DNA of 64,000 nucleotides from Streptomyces tsukubensis (GCF_003932715.1 NZ_CP020700.1:5478501-5542500), one strand, 5' to 3'; positions 52,085-62,602 are shown, counted from the stretch's first letter. Translations and numbers: made by a program. Notes: generated from the letters alone by a model not told the origin.

Positions 52085-52936
52085 TCAGCGCGTTCCTGCG
52101 GAGGCGGAGGCGGAGGCGGTGGCGGTGGCGGAGGCGGTGGTGCGGTGGGCGCGCAGGGCCGCCGTATAGCCGCGTTCGATGGCGCTCCCCTCCTCACCCG
52201 CCCCTTCGCCGGTACCGGTGCCGGTGCCGGTGCCGAGCGCCGACAGCTCCTGGGTCGTACCCCGCCAGGCGACCCGGCCGGACTCGACGACGGTGACCCG
52301 GGGGCAGGCGGCGGCCACGTCCTCCACCAGATGGGTGGAGACGATCACCGTCGCCGTGCGGCCGATCTCCCGCAGCAGCGCCCGGAAGTCGACCCGCTGC
52401 TCCGGGTCCAGACCGGCGGTCGGCTCGTCCAGCAGCAGCAGTTCGGGCTCGTTCACGATCGCCTGCGCGACGCCGACCCGGCGCACCATGCCGCCCGACA
52501 GGGTCCGCATCTTCGCGTCGGCCCGGTCGGCGAGACCGACGCGCTCCACCGCGTACCGGACGGCCTCCGGGACCCGGGCCGCGGGCATCTCCTTCAGCCA
52601 GGCCACGTACGCGACGAACTCGCGGACCGTGAAGCCCGGGTAGTAGCCGAACTCCTGCGGGAGATAGCCGAGCCTGCGCCGGACCTCGGTACGGCCGCGG
52701 TGCGCGGACACGTCGTGGCCCAGCAGGGTGATCCGCCCGGCCGAGGGCGCGGCGACCGTCGCCAGGACCCGGATCAGGGAGGTCTTCCCGGCGCCGTTGG
52801 GCCCGAGCAGCCCGTGGACTCCGGCGCCGAAGTCGAGGTCGACCGAGTCCAGGGCGACCGTGCGCCGGTGGCGGACCGTCAGCCCCGCTACGTCGACGCC
52901 TGCGCCGGGGCTGCGGGGGTGCGGGCTGGTGCTCAT
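52085..52936 (-). CDS. ABC exporter ATP-binding protein
   Basis: 283 residues from ATG 52936. Walker A GLLGPNGAGKTSLIRVLAT (about 41-59), Q loop GYLPQEFGYYP, signature TLSGGMVRRVGVAQAIV, Walker B LLLLDEPTAGLDPEQR and switch His in IVSTHLVEDV. This is the DRI/CcmA-type export ATPase group. The C-terminus is a biased tail with alternating Thr/Gly (GTGTGTGTG) and then Ala/Ser/Thr runs (TASATATASASASA), unusual for this family. Its start overlaps the stop of the anti-sigma/membrane gene by ATGA. Confidence 0.9.
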   Translation of the reverse strand: MSTSPHPRSPGAGVDVAGLTVRHRRTVALDSVDLDFGAGVHGLLGPNGAGKTSLIRVLATVAAPSAGRITLLGHDVSAHRGRTEVRRRLGYLPQEFGYYPGFTVREFVAYVAWLKEMPAARVPEAVRYAVERVGLADRADAKMRTLSGGMVRRVGVAQAIVNEPELLLLDEPTAGLDPEQRVDFRALLREIGRTATVIVSTHLVEDVAAACPRVTVVESGRVAWRGTTQELSALGTGTGTGTGEGAGEEGSAIERGYTAALRAHRTTASATATASASASAGTR

Positions 52937-54633
52937 GCTTTCTCCAGATGGTCGAAGGTGGTACGGCGCAGCACCAGCAGCCCGGTGCAGAGCGCGGCGG
53001 CGGCGGCCCAGCCCGTCTGGGCGGCGGTGCCGGAGAGCAGGGGCGCCAGCCGGGCGCCGAACCCTCCGGGGGAGCTGCCCGCGGCCGTGTACAGGGCGAC
53101 GGCCAGCCAGCCGCCCGCCAGTGCCGCGGCGGCGGTCCGCAGACCGGTCCAGGTGCCGAGCGCAAGGGCTCCCGCGGTGAGTGCCAGCGCGGGCAGCAGC
53201 CAGGTCGCGGCGCCGGGTGCGCCCCCGCCGGCGGGCAGCAGGGCGCCCGCCGCCGTCAGCAGCGTCACGCTCAGGGCGAGGACGGCCGCCGAGCGGGTCA
53301 GCAGCAGCCGCAGCCCGCCGGAGGGTGTGGCGGCGGCGATCTCGTGCAGGGGGTCGGCGTGCCGCCCGTACGAGAGGGCGACCCCGGCGGGCGGCAGGGC
53401 GGGCGCGAGCGCGAGCAGCAGCGGGCGGGCGGCCTCGGATCCGGTGCCGTACGAGACGGCGAACGCGCCCGCGACGACGGCGGCCAGCGCCCCGAGCCAA
53501 CCGCGGCTGAGCGCGGGCCCGACCGTCCGGAGCAGCCCGGTCCGGATCGCCCCGGGGCGCGGTGCGGGCGCCGGACGGCTGTGCGCGGTGCCCGGCGGTG
53601 ATCCGTGCCGCCTGCGTCTCGCCGCCGTGTGGGAGCGGTGGTCGCGGCCGCGGAGCCTGCCGAGGCTCACGGCGGGGCGGGCGCCTGCGTGGACGGTGCC
53701 GAGGACGGACGCGCGGACGTCCGCAACGACGGCGCCCGCGGCCGTCTCCCGGACGGCGGCGGAGACGATCCCGGCGCAGGGGCCGCAGCTTTCGAGGTGC
53801 TTCTCCAGCGACCAGGCGTCGGGTTCGCGGACGGCACCGCGGGCGTAGGCGGCGGCGAGCGCCTGCCCGACGTGCCAGCCGCCGGGGCGGGGCCCCGGGC
53901 CGGGGCTGGTGCTCCGGGCTGCTTCCGGGTTCGGGTGGTTGTCCGCGGGCCTGTGGTGCTCCGGGGTCGCACCCGCTTCGGATGCGGTGCTGCGGACCGT
54001 CTCCGGGTCCGGGCGGGTGCCGGGGGTGGCGGGCGCCGCCTGGGCACGGTCCGGGTCCGGGGCCGCATCCGGGCCCCGGCGGGTGCGGGTGGGTTCGCCG
54101 GGGGTGGCCGCTGTCCGGGGGCGGTTGCCCGAGGGCCCGGCGCGATCCGGGGTCGCACCCGCTTCGGGCACGGTGCTCCGGACCGTCTCCGGTCCTGGGC
54201 GGAGGTCGGGGGAGGCGTCGGGGGCAGTGGCCCCCGCCCGGGCGCGGTCCGCGGCAGGGGCCGCATCCGGGCCGGGTGCCGGCTCGGGGCCGGTGCTTCG
54301 GGCTGTTTCCGGGTTCGGGCGGTTGCCCGCGGGCCCGCGGTGATCCGGGGTCGCATCCGCTCGGGGTGTGGTGCTCCGGGCCGCTTCCGGGTCCGGGTGG
54401 GTATCGGGGGCAGTGGCCCCAGACTGGGCGCGGTTCGCGGCAGGGGCCGTATCCGGGCCGGTGCTCCGGGCTGTCTCCGGGTTCGCGCGGTTGTCCGCAG
54501 GTCCGTCGCGGTCCGGAGTCGGGGGCGTACCCCGGTCGGTGTTCCGGGGCGGGGCCGCGGGCGGGGTGCCTTCCCGGGCCGCCGGGTCCGGGGCCTCGCC
54601 CCCGGGTCGCCGCCGTGGAGTTCTGTCCTTCAT
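52933..54633 (-). CDS. Zinc-finger anti-sigma factor fused to an ABC-2-like membrane domain, with a repeat-expanded N-terminus
   Basis: 566 residues from ATG 54633. Residues about 25-245 are a degenerate repeat of about 60 residues, roughly 3.5 units. Each unit has ATPD..GPAGNRPNPETARST-like and PDPETVRSTxxEAG segments, rich in Pro, Ala, Arg and Asp. Next comes an anti-sigma zinc finger (about 250-295): HVGQALAAAYARGA and EKHLESCGPCAGIV (HxxxCxxC). A basic linker is followed by six hydrophobic segments (about 375-555). Coupled by ATGA to the ECF sigma gene upstream and to the ABC ATPase gene downstream, it should tie the sigma factor to the exporter. The repeat region is encoded at about 53880-54560. 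Confidence 0.82.
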   Translation of the reverse strand: MKDRTPRRRPGGEAPDPAAREGTPPAAPPRNTDRGTPPTPDRDGPADNRANPETARSTGPDTAPAANRAQSGATAPDTHPDPEAARSTTPRADATPDHRGPAGNRPNPETARSTGPEPAPGPDAAPAADRARAGATAPDASPDLRPGPETVRSTVPEAGATPDRAGPSGNRPRTAATPGEPTRTRRGPDAAPDPDRAQAAPATPGTRPDPETVRSTASEAGATPEHHRPADNHPNPEAARSTSPGPGPRPGGWHVGQALAAAYARGAVREPDAWSLEKHLESCGPCAGIVSAAVRETAAGAVVADVRASVLGTVHAGARPAVSLGRLRGRDHRSHTAARRRRHGSPPGTAHSRPAPAPRPGAIRTGLLRTVGPALSRGWLGALAAVVAGAFAVSYGTGSEAARPLLLALAPALPPAGVALSYGRHADPLHEIAAATPSGGLRLLLTRSAAVLALSVTLLTAAGALLPAGGGAPGAATWLLPALALTAGALALGTWTGLRTAAAALAGGWLAVALYTAAGSSPGGFGARLAPLLSGTAAQTGWAAAAALCTGLLVLRRTTFDHLEKA

Positions 54634-55241
54634 GCCGTGCCTCCCAGCGGGTGGGTTTCGGGGGCGATGCTCTCCAGTGCGGCGCGCAGCTCCGCCCGGG
54701 CCCGGCGCGCCCGGGTTTTGACCGTGCCCTCCGGAATGCCGAGCAGCCGGGCCGCCTCACGGGTCGTCAGCCCGTCGACGACGGTGGCCCTCAGCACCGC
54801 GCTCAGCTCGGGCGAGATCCGGTCCAGCGCGGCGCCCACGTCCCCGTACTCCAGACCGGCCAGCACCCGGTCCTCGGCGGACGGCGCGGCCGCGGGCGGT
54901 GGTACGGCGACGGCCGCCGGGCGCTCCTCACGGGCCCGGACCCGGCCCGCGTCCACCAGGCGCCGGGCGGCGATCACCCACAGCCAGCCGCCCGCTTCGC
55001 CGCCGCGGTGGGAGGCGGCGGAGCGCCAGACGGTGACGAAGGTGTCCTGCAGGACTTCGCGTACGGTCTCCGGATCCCGGCAGCGGCGGGCCAGCCGGGC
55101 GTGCAGCCAGCCGGCGTGCCGGTCGTAGAGCGCGGCGAGCGCGTCGGCGTCGCCGCGGGCGACCGCGCGCAGCAGCGCCGCGTCGTCCGTATCCGGTCCG
55201 ACGCCCTCCTCCTCGCGGCCCCTGGGGCGTTTCAGTCTCAC
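54630..55241 (-). CDS. ECF RNA polymerase sigma factor controlling the ABC export operon
   Basis: 203 residues from GTG 55241; GTG 55283 would add 14 unconserved residues. Sigma region 2 (about 25-95) has LLRAVARGDADALAALYDRH and EVLQDTFVTVWRSAASH, and region 4 (about 135-190) has LDRISPELSAVLRATVVDGL and the HTH REAARLLGIPEGTVKTRARR. GATAGAC lies 6-12 bases before the GTG and could be a -10, giving a leaderless message. The ATGA overlap with the anti-sigma fusion gene indicates tight co-expression. Likely autoregulated, inferred from family behaviour. Confidence 0.87.
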   Translation of the reverse strand: MRLKRPRGREEEGVGPDTDDAALLRAVARGDADALAALYDRHAGWLHARLARRCRDPETVREVLQDTFVTVWRSAASHRGGEAGGWLWVIAARRLVDAGRVRAREERPAAVAVPPPAAAPSAEDRVLAGLEYGDVGAALDRISPELSAVLRATVVDGLTTREAARLLGIPEGTVKTRARRARAELRAALESIAPETHPLGGTA

Positions 55242-55311
55242 GTCCGGTCTATCGTGCGCCGGGGGCCGTTCGGTTCTCCGCACCGGGGGGAGACCCCGGT
55301 CAACGGTGATG

Positions 55312-55815
55312 TCAGGCGATCCACATCAGCAGGGCGTGGCCGCGCAGCGACGTCGAGCGGACGTACGCGGCGAGCGGCTGGACGCAGGCCGTCACCAGGC
55401 CCAGGGAGTACTCGTCCGTCCACTGCGATACGGGATACACCTCTGCCGCCACGAGGTCCGCGGCGGTCACGCCGTCCACCAGCGCCCCGGGGCTGAGCCC
55501 GGCGAAGGCGTCGGCCGCGGCCCGGACCCGCCCGGGTGGCAGGAAGCGCGGCGGCCCGTACCCCCACTCCTCCGCGCCCGGTATCTCCTCCTCGCCGTGG
55601 ACGACGTCGACGGGGAACCCGTGGCGGCCCAGCAGGAAGTCGAGTCCGTGCCAGGCGGCCCCGGTGTGGTGGCTGCGGGCCGTCGACGGCAGCCGCCCGC
55701 TGTCGGACTCGGCCTCCAGCAGCTCTTCGGCGAACTCCTCGGCCCAGTCGGGTTCGCGGAGCGCCCGGTCCAGTTCGGCGGGGGTGAAACGGAGGTAGAC
55801 GCCGTTCATGCTCAT
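55312..55815 (-). CDS. DUF1877-family protein (YfbM-like)
   Basis: 167 residues from ATG 55815 (MSMNGVYLRFTPAELDRAL). The segments LDFLLGRHGFPVDVVHGEEE, RFLPPGRVRAAADAFAGLSP and YSLGLVTACVQPLAAYVRST follow the DUF1877 pattern. It is soluble, with no signal peptide. A frame open upstream to 55962 runs through the 9-bp tandem repeat and is not credible coding. Function unknown; the family often sits near toxin/immunity or stress genes, but nothing here shows that. Confidence 0.78.
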   Translation of the reverse strand: MSMNGVYLRFTPAELDRALREPDWAEEFAEELLEAESDSGRLPSTARSHHTGAAWHGLDFLLGRHGFPVDVVHGEEEIPGAEEWGYGPPRFLPPGRVRAAADAFAGLSPGALVDGVTAADLVAAEVYPVSQWTDEYSLGLVTACVQPLAAYVRSTSLRGHALLMWIA

Positions 55816-55833
55816 GCCCGGAGGGTAGGGCGA

Positions 55834-55896
55834 AGCACCGACAGCACCGACAGCACCGACAGCACCGACAGCACCGACAGTACGGACAGCACCGTC
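55834..55896. repeat. 9-bp tandem repeat, seven units
   Basis: AGCACCGAC is repeated perfectly five times (55834-55878), followed by AGTACGGAC and AGCACCGTC. It lies in the 173-bp divergent region between the DUF1877 gene and the lipoprotein gene. Confidence 0.92.
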
Positions 55897-55988
55897 GGCA
55901 CCGCCCGGCCCCAGGAACCGAATCCCCGCTCGCGGGAGTGTTCCGGGAGGGTTCGGGGACACGTACAGGACAGCACGGAGGAGACCTG

Positions 55989-56921
55989 GTGGGAACGGTT
56001 CGGAAGAGGGCAGTGGCGGTCATGGCACTGGCGGGAGCCGTCGCGCTCGCGGGCTGCGCGGGCGGCGGCGGCGGTGGCGGTGGCGGTGGTGACCGCGACG
56101 AACCGGAGCTGGGCCGGGTCCCGAAGGTGATGCGTCCGGCCGATGTCCCCGACCTGCCCATGGACCGCTATCTGCTCGACGAGAAGGAGATACGCGCCTA
56201 CACCCGGGCGCATGCCGCGCTCTCGCGGCGCTGTATGGAGCGTTTCGGCATGTCGTGGCTCACCGATGCCCAGGCCCTGGCCGCTGGGTCCGGCACCGCC
56301 GCGGATCCCGCCCGCTACTTCACCCTGATCGACGCCGGGGCGGCACGGCTCCACGGCTACGGCACCCCGAGTGGCCGGGGCCCTCAGGGCAGGACCAGCG
56401 GCTCCGGATACGAACCCACGGACGCGGAGCGGGCCGTCTACGACGGGAGGGCGAAGGGCGTCACCGACTCCGCGGGCCGGCTGCTGCGGAAGGGCGGCTG
56501 CGCGGCGGAGGTGGAGGCGGGCCTGCTGAAGGGCGGGGCGCGGGGGGCCGCCGACCCCTTCACCGTCGGGAACGAGTTCGACTCCCTCCGTGCGAAGGTC
56601 CGGCAGGACAGCCGGGTGACCGGGGCGTTCACCGAGTGGTCCGGATGTATGAAGGACAAGGGCTTCGACTACCGGACCCCTCTCGACGCGGCGAACGACA
56701 CCGACTGGAAGTCGGGGACGGTGAGCGACACCGCGATCGCCGTCGCCGCCGCCGATGTCGCCTGCAAGCAGCGGCACAACACCGTGGGTATCTGGTACGC
56801 GGCGACGGAGGCGCACCAGAAGGCGTGGATCGACGGGAAGGCCGAGCACTTCGCCGCGGTACTCGCCGGGAAGAAGGCGCTGGTCGACAGGTCCCTACGG
56901 GTGGTGCAGGGGGCACCCTGA
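55989..56921 (+). CDS. Putative lipoprotein of unknown function
   Basis: 310 residues from GTG 55989, 6 bases after GGAGGAG. The signal peptide has VRKRAVAVMALAGAVALAGC with lipobox LAGC (Cys about 20). It is followed by a pure Gly run (ten Gly) as a flexible spacer. The mature part is helical, with four cysteines (SRRCMERFGM, GGCAAEV, WSGCMKDKGF, VACKQRH) that could pair outside the membrane. YTRAHAALSRRCMERFGMSW and GCMKDKGFDYRTP recall a family of small secreted actinobacterial proteins. It lies 129 bp upstream of lon but is probably separately transcribed. Confidence 0.72.
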   Translation: MGTVRKRAVAVMALAGAVALAGCAGGGGGGGGGGDRDEPELGRVPKVMRPADVPDLPMDRYLLDEKEIRAYTRAHAALSRRCMERFGMSWLTDAQALAAGSGTAADPARYFTLIDAGAARLHGYGTPSGRGPQGRTSGSGYEPTDAERAVYDGRAKGVTDSAGRLLRKGGCAAEVEAGLLKGGARGAADPFTVGNEFDSLRAKVRQDSRVTGAFTEWSGCMKDKGFDYRTPLDAANDTDWKSGTVSDTAIAVAAADVACKQRHNTVGIWYAATEAHQKAWIDGKAEHFAAVLAGKKALVDRSLRVVQGAP

Positions 56922-56959
56922 GAGCGCGCCGACGGGCCCCGGCCGGTGCGTACCGGGCT

Positions 56960-56976
56960 GTTCGCTCACAGTGAAC
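56960..56976 (+). promoter_or_regulatory. Candidate ClgR-type site upstream of lon
   Basis: GTTCGCTCACAGTGAAC is a near-perfect 17-bp palindrome containing the GTTCGC half-site I know for ClgR, the activator of clp and lon genes in Streptomyces. It lies 75 bp before the lon ATG. Confidence 0.5.
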
Positions 56977-57008
56977 GCGGCCCGGGGAACAATGGCGGAC
57001 TCCAGAGC

Positions 57009-57029
57009 ATTGAGTCGGTACAGCTCAAG
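57009..57029 (+). promoter_or_regulatory. HAIR-type (HspR) operator overlapping the lon leader
   Basis: ATTGAGT-CGGTACA-GCTCAAG matches the HAIR consensus CTTGAGT-N7-ACTCAAG with one mismatch in each half and the correct spacing. It ends 21 bp before the lon start. HspR repression of lon has been described in Streptomyces. Confidence 0.8.
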
Positions 57030-57050
57030 TTCACTGCCAAAGGGGAGATC

Positions 57051-59474
<2,424 letters not shown>

Positions 59475-59505
59475 CCCCTCCGGGGCGTCCCCCCGGCCCA
59501 AGGCC

Positions 59506-59538
59506 CCCGCCCCGGAGGAGTCCCCCCTCCGGGGCGGG
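59506..59538 (+). terminator. lon terminator
   Basis: CCCGCCCCGGAGG pairs perfectly with CCTCCGGGGCGGG around a 7-nt loop, 31 bases after the lon stop. Confidence 0.8.
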
Positions 59539-59599
59539 CGCTTCTCCGGGCCGCGCCCGGCCCGACGAGGACTGTTTCCCGGCCGCGGACCGTGGATGG

Positions 59600-59750
59600 T
59601 TCTCGCGCAGTTCCGCCCCCTACGCCTGGCGGCGTGGGGGGACCCCCAGCGCCCCTTCATCACCTCCCCGTTCCTGACTGTGCAGGCGCCCCCACCCGGA
59701 CAAGGGCCTGAGAGACAGCAACCTAGGGGCGCGAGGAACTGCGCGAACGG
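59600..59750. repeat. Dispersed hairpin element, forward and inverted copies flanking a shared 60-bp segment
   Basis: The forward copy (CTCGCGCAGTTCC plus CTACGCC/GGCGT hairpin plus ACCCCCAGCGCCCC) is at 59602-59657. The inverted box GGAACTGCGCGAA ends near 59747. Between them, CTGACTGTGCAGGCGCCC and ACCCGGACAAGGGC ... AGCAACCTAGGGGCG match 42507-42570. Confidence 0.85.
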
Positions 59751-59930
59751 CTCACGACGGCGCGCGGTCGGGCAACAACCCTCGCCGGTTACGGCGCTCT
59801 CCGCCAGCGGCGCAGGGCGCAGGCCGGTTCGAGGTGTGGGCCACTCCCTCCCGGAGTGCCGGGCCCCCGGGAACGGGAACCGCCCCCGGGACACGTACCC
59901 CCGCCGGAGGCGATCCCGCACAATGGGCGG

Positions 59931-60779
59931 ATGCGCACGCCCACGTCCCCTGACCGCCCTCCCCGCCCCGCCCCCGGGGGGCCCGGCGCGCTCCGGGCCG
60001 ACTGTGCGAGCTGCTTCGGGCTCTGCTGCGTCGCCCTGCCCTTCATCGCCTCCGCGGACTTCGCGCGGAACAAGGCCGCGGGCGAGCCCTGCGGGAACCT
60101 CGACGCGGACTTCCGCTGCGGGATCCACGCCCGCCTCCGGACCGGCGGCTACCAGGGCTGCACGGTCTACGACTGCTTCGGCGCCGGACAGCAGGTGTCC
60201 CGGGAGACCTTCGGCGGCCGCGACTGGCGGCAGAACCCGGACACGGCCCGCGCCATGTTCGACGCGTTCCCCGTCGTACGGCATCTGCGCGAACTGCTCT
60301 GGTATCTCACCGACGCCCTCGGGCACGAGGCCGCCCGCCCGCTCCACCCCGGGCTGCGGGCCCTGCTCGCCGAGACCGGTGCCCTGACCCGGCGCGAGCC
60401 CGCCGAGCTGGCGCGGCTGGACGTGGCGGCCCACCGCGAGAAGGTCAACGCGCTGCTGCTGCGGACCAGTGAGCTGGTGCGGGCGCCCGTGCGGGGGCGG
60501 AAGAAGGACCGGCGCGGCGCCGATCTGATGGGTGCCCGGCTGCGCGGCGCGGATCTGCGCGGGGTGAGCCTGCGCGGCGCGTATCTGATCGCCGCCGATC
60601 TCTCCGGCGCGGATCTGCGGCAGGCCGATCTCATCGGTGCGGACCTGAGGGACGCCGATCTGTCCGGTGCGGATCTGCGCGGCAGTCTCTTCCTCACCCA
60701 GATGCAGGCCAACGCGGCGCGCGGCGATACCGCGACCGGGCTCCCCCCGGCTCTCGACCGCCCCGCGCACTGGTCCTGA
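59931..60779 (+). CDS. Cysteine-cluster (YkgJ-like) protein with C-terminal pentapeptide repeats
   Basis: 282 residues from ATG 59931. The N-terminal region (about 20-100) has eight cysteines: DCASCFGLCCVALPF, EPCGNL, FRCGIHARLR and YQGCTVYDCFGAGQQ. This pattern suggests a metal or iron-sulfur site of the YkgJ type. A helical segment follows, with WYLTDALGHEA. Residues about 195-260 are pentapeptide repeats A(D/N)LxG: GADLMGARLRGADLRGVSLR and GADLRQADLIGADLRDADLS, which fold into a quadrilateral beta helix. The combination of a cysteine cluster and pentapeptide repeats is characteristic of a streptomycete family of unknown role. It is not coupled to neighbours. Confidence 0.8.
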   Translation: MRTPTSPDRPPRPAPGGPGALRADCASCFGLCCVALPFIASADFARNKAAGEPCGNLDADFRCGIHARLRTGGYQGCTVYDCFGAGQQVSRETFGGRDWRQNPDTARAMFDAFPVVRHLRELLWYLTDALGHEAARPLHPGLRALLAETGALTRREPAELARLDVAAHREKVNALLLRTSELVRAPVRGRKKDRRGADLMGARLRGADLRGVSLRGAYLIAADLSGADLRQADLIGADLRDADLSGADLRGSLFLTQMQANAARGDTATGLPPALDRPAHWS

Positions 60780-60896
60780 CTCCGGCGGACGCGCCGGAGG
60801 GTGCGGAGGCGGACGGGCTCTCGGGCCCGGACGCGGCGGGGTGACGACGGCCCGCCGGGAGGTACGCGTACCGTTCGGCGCGCGTACCGGACGGGT

Positions 60897-61793
60897 CTAC
60901 GAGCCGTTGGCCAGTGCCACGACCCGGTCGTAGGCCCCGTTGAACTTGTTGTGGTCACCGACGATCGGACCGGACGACGTGTACTGCCACATCGTCTGGA
61001 AGTTCCAGCCGGCCGGCAGCTCCCCCGGGGTGGTGTTGTACCGGGCGATCCACAGCGGAGTGTTCGCTCCGAAGCCGCTGTAGTTGCCCGTGCACTGCTT
61101 CCACCAGCTCGTCGACGTGTAGATCACGGCGTCCCGTCCGGTCCGTGCCTTGTAGCGGGCGAGGAAGTCCCGGATCCACGTGACCATCCCCGACGTCGTC
61201 TTGCCGTAGCAGGCGGCGCCGTACGGATTCCACTCGATGTCGAGGGCGCCGGGCAGCGTCTTGCCGTCGCGCGACCAGCCGCCGCCGTTGTTGACGAAGT
61301 AGTCCGCCTGGGCCGCTCCCGACGTGGTGTCGGGGGTCGCGAAATGGTAGGCGCCGCGGACCATGCCGATGGTGTAGGAGCCGTTGTACTGCTGCGCGAA
61401 GTAGGGGTTCTTGTAGTACGTGCCCTCCGTCGCCTTCACATAGGCCCAGCGCACTCCGCTGCTCCAGAGCGCGGACCAGTCGACGTTGCCCTGGTGGCTG
61501 GAGACGTCGACGCCCTCGGTCTGGGCGGCGCGGACCGGCACCGGCAGGCCGCCCTGCCCGTCGTGCCGGACGACCCCCATGCCCAGGTACGCGGAGCCGC
61601 GCGGCGGCGGTTCGCTGCCGCCCGCGGGACCGGGGGCGGCGGATGCGGGGAGGGCGGTGGCGGGGAACAGGACGGCGAGGAGGGCGCCCGCCGCGGTGGT
61701 GCGGGGACGGCAAGGACGGCGGGGACGGTGATGACGGTGGGATCTCTTGGGTTCGGGGTGGGGAACGGTCGTTCCGGATCTCTGCACGGGCAT
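60897..61793 (-). CDS. Secreted GH25 muramidase (lysozyme, cellosyl-type)
   Basis: 298 residues from ATG 61793, with GGAGG 9 bases upstream. A long basic leader (RSHRHHRPRRPCRPR) precedes the hydrophobic core LLAVLFPATALPASAAP, so secretion by Sec or Tat is expected (no clean RRxFLK). The GH25 barrel has GVDVSSHQGNVDWSALWSSG, WAYVKATEGTYYKNPYFAQQ, GAYHFATPDTTSGAAQADYF and the catalytic acidic motif GALDIEWNPY. It hydrolyses the beta-1,4 bond between MurNAc and GlcNAc. It is divergent from the marR gene. Confidence 0.92.
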   Translation of the reverse strand: MPVQRSGTTVPHPEPKRSHRHHRPRRPCRPRTTAAGALLAVLFPATALPASAAPGPAGGSEPPPRGSAYLGMGVVRHDGQGGLPVPVRAAQTEGVDVSSHQGNVDWSALWSSGVRWAYVKATEGTYYKNPYFAQQYNGSYTIGMVRGAYHFATPDTTSGAAQADYFVNNGGGWSRDGKTLPGALDIEWNPYGAACYGKTTSGMVTWIRDFLARYKARTGRDAVIYTSTSWWKQCTGNYSGFGANTPLWIARYNTTPGELPAGWNFQTMWQYTSSGPIVGDHNKFNGAYDRVVALANGS

Positions 61794-61888
61794 AAGCGTG
61801 CCTCCGACTGACCTCGTGGGGGAGTTGGGCGATATGACGGCATGGCACCGCAATGGAGCAACATGGTGTGGACATGCCACGAATAACG

Positions 61889-61900
61889 CTACGCACGTAG
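61889..61900. promoter_or_regulatory. Short palindrome in the muramidase/marR divergent region
   Basis: CTACG-CA-CGTAG is a perfect palindrome, 96 bp from the muramidase start and 129 bp from the marR start. It is a weak candidate MarR operator. Confidence 0.3.
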
Positions 61901-62028
61901 ACCATGGCCGTGGAAGGGGCGGAAGGTGATGCCGTTGGTCTAAGCCTGCGAAATACTGACCGAACTGCGGAGACGGTCGCCTTCGGCAGAAACTTTCAGG
62001 ATTCGGAAAGCGTACGAGGGGTGCTGAC

Positions 62029-62511
62029 GTGCACGGAAGCGGTACGGGGAGTGAAGCAGCCCCCAATGGTGCGAGTGGTGTGGACCAGGTATTCCTCGCA
62101 CTGGAACGGGAATTGGCGGTCTTCCTGCGCCGTGCGCGGGCCCAGTCGGGGGAAATGGCGCGCGAGGTCCACCCCGGACTGGAGTCCTCGGCCTACGGGT
62201 TGCTGGTCCGGCTGGAGGACGCGGGCGCGCAGCGGGCGACCGACCTCGCCGCGTACTTCGGCGTCGGCAAGGCCACGATGAGCCGTCAGCTCCGGGCGCT
62301 CGAAGGCGTCGGGCTGGTGGTCCGGGAGCCGGATCCGGCGGACGGCCGGGCCTCACTCGTCCGGCTCACCGAAGAAGGACTGGAACGGTTCCGCCGAGTG
62401 AGGGACGCCCGCCGGGAGCGGTACGTACGGAAGCTGGCGGGCTGGGACCGCGGGGAGATCGCCGAGCTGGGCCGGCTGCTCCGCCAGCTCAACGACCGGG
62501 CCGCCGACTGA
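62029..62511 (+). CDS. MarR-family transcriptional regulator
   Basis: 160 residues from GTG 62029, about 7 bases after GAGGGG. The dimerisation helix LERELAVFLRRARAQSGEMA, recognition HTH ATDLAAYFGVGKATMSRQLR and wing VVREPDPADGRASLVRLTEE are all present. No effector is predictable. The neighbours are a divergent muramidase gene and a convergent PP2C-like gene; control of the muramidase is possible but only inferred. Confidence 0.9.
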   Translation: MHGSGTGSEAAPNGASGVDQVFLALERELAVFLRRARAQSGEMAREVHPGLESSAYGLLVRLEDAGAQRATDLAAYFGVGKATMSRQLRALEGVGLVVREPDPADGRASLVRLTEEGLERFRRVRDARRERYVRKLAGWDRGEIAELGRLLRQLNDRAAD

Positions 62512-62602
62512 CGTACCCCCGCGGAAACCCGGCCCTCGCGGAAACCCCGCCCTCGCGGGAGCCCGGCCCCTGCGCGAACCCGGCTCCCGGCGGAAGGAGG
62601 CG

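Larger units (their letters stand above)
59475..59930. other. 456-bp intergenic region: lon terminator and dispersed hairpin elements
   Basis: It holds the terminator at 59506-59538 and an inverted pair of elements at 59600-59750. The remaining 180 bp before the next gene must contain its promoter; none is assigned. Confidence 0.6.

Noticed and set aside
52085..55496. Long plus-strand frames opposite the ABC/anti-sigma/sigma operon
   Set aside because: They are Arg/Gly-rich antisense shadows. The minus-strand genes have ABC, zinc-finger and sigma motifs and, for the sigma, anti-sigma and ATPase genes, ATGA overlaps.
62512..62602. Reiterated CCCTCGCGGAAACCCGG-like sequence between marR and the phosphatase gene
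   Set aside because: It may contribute to termination between the convergent genes, but the units are imperfect and no stable stem was confirmed.
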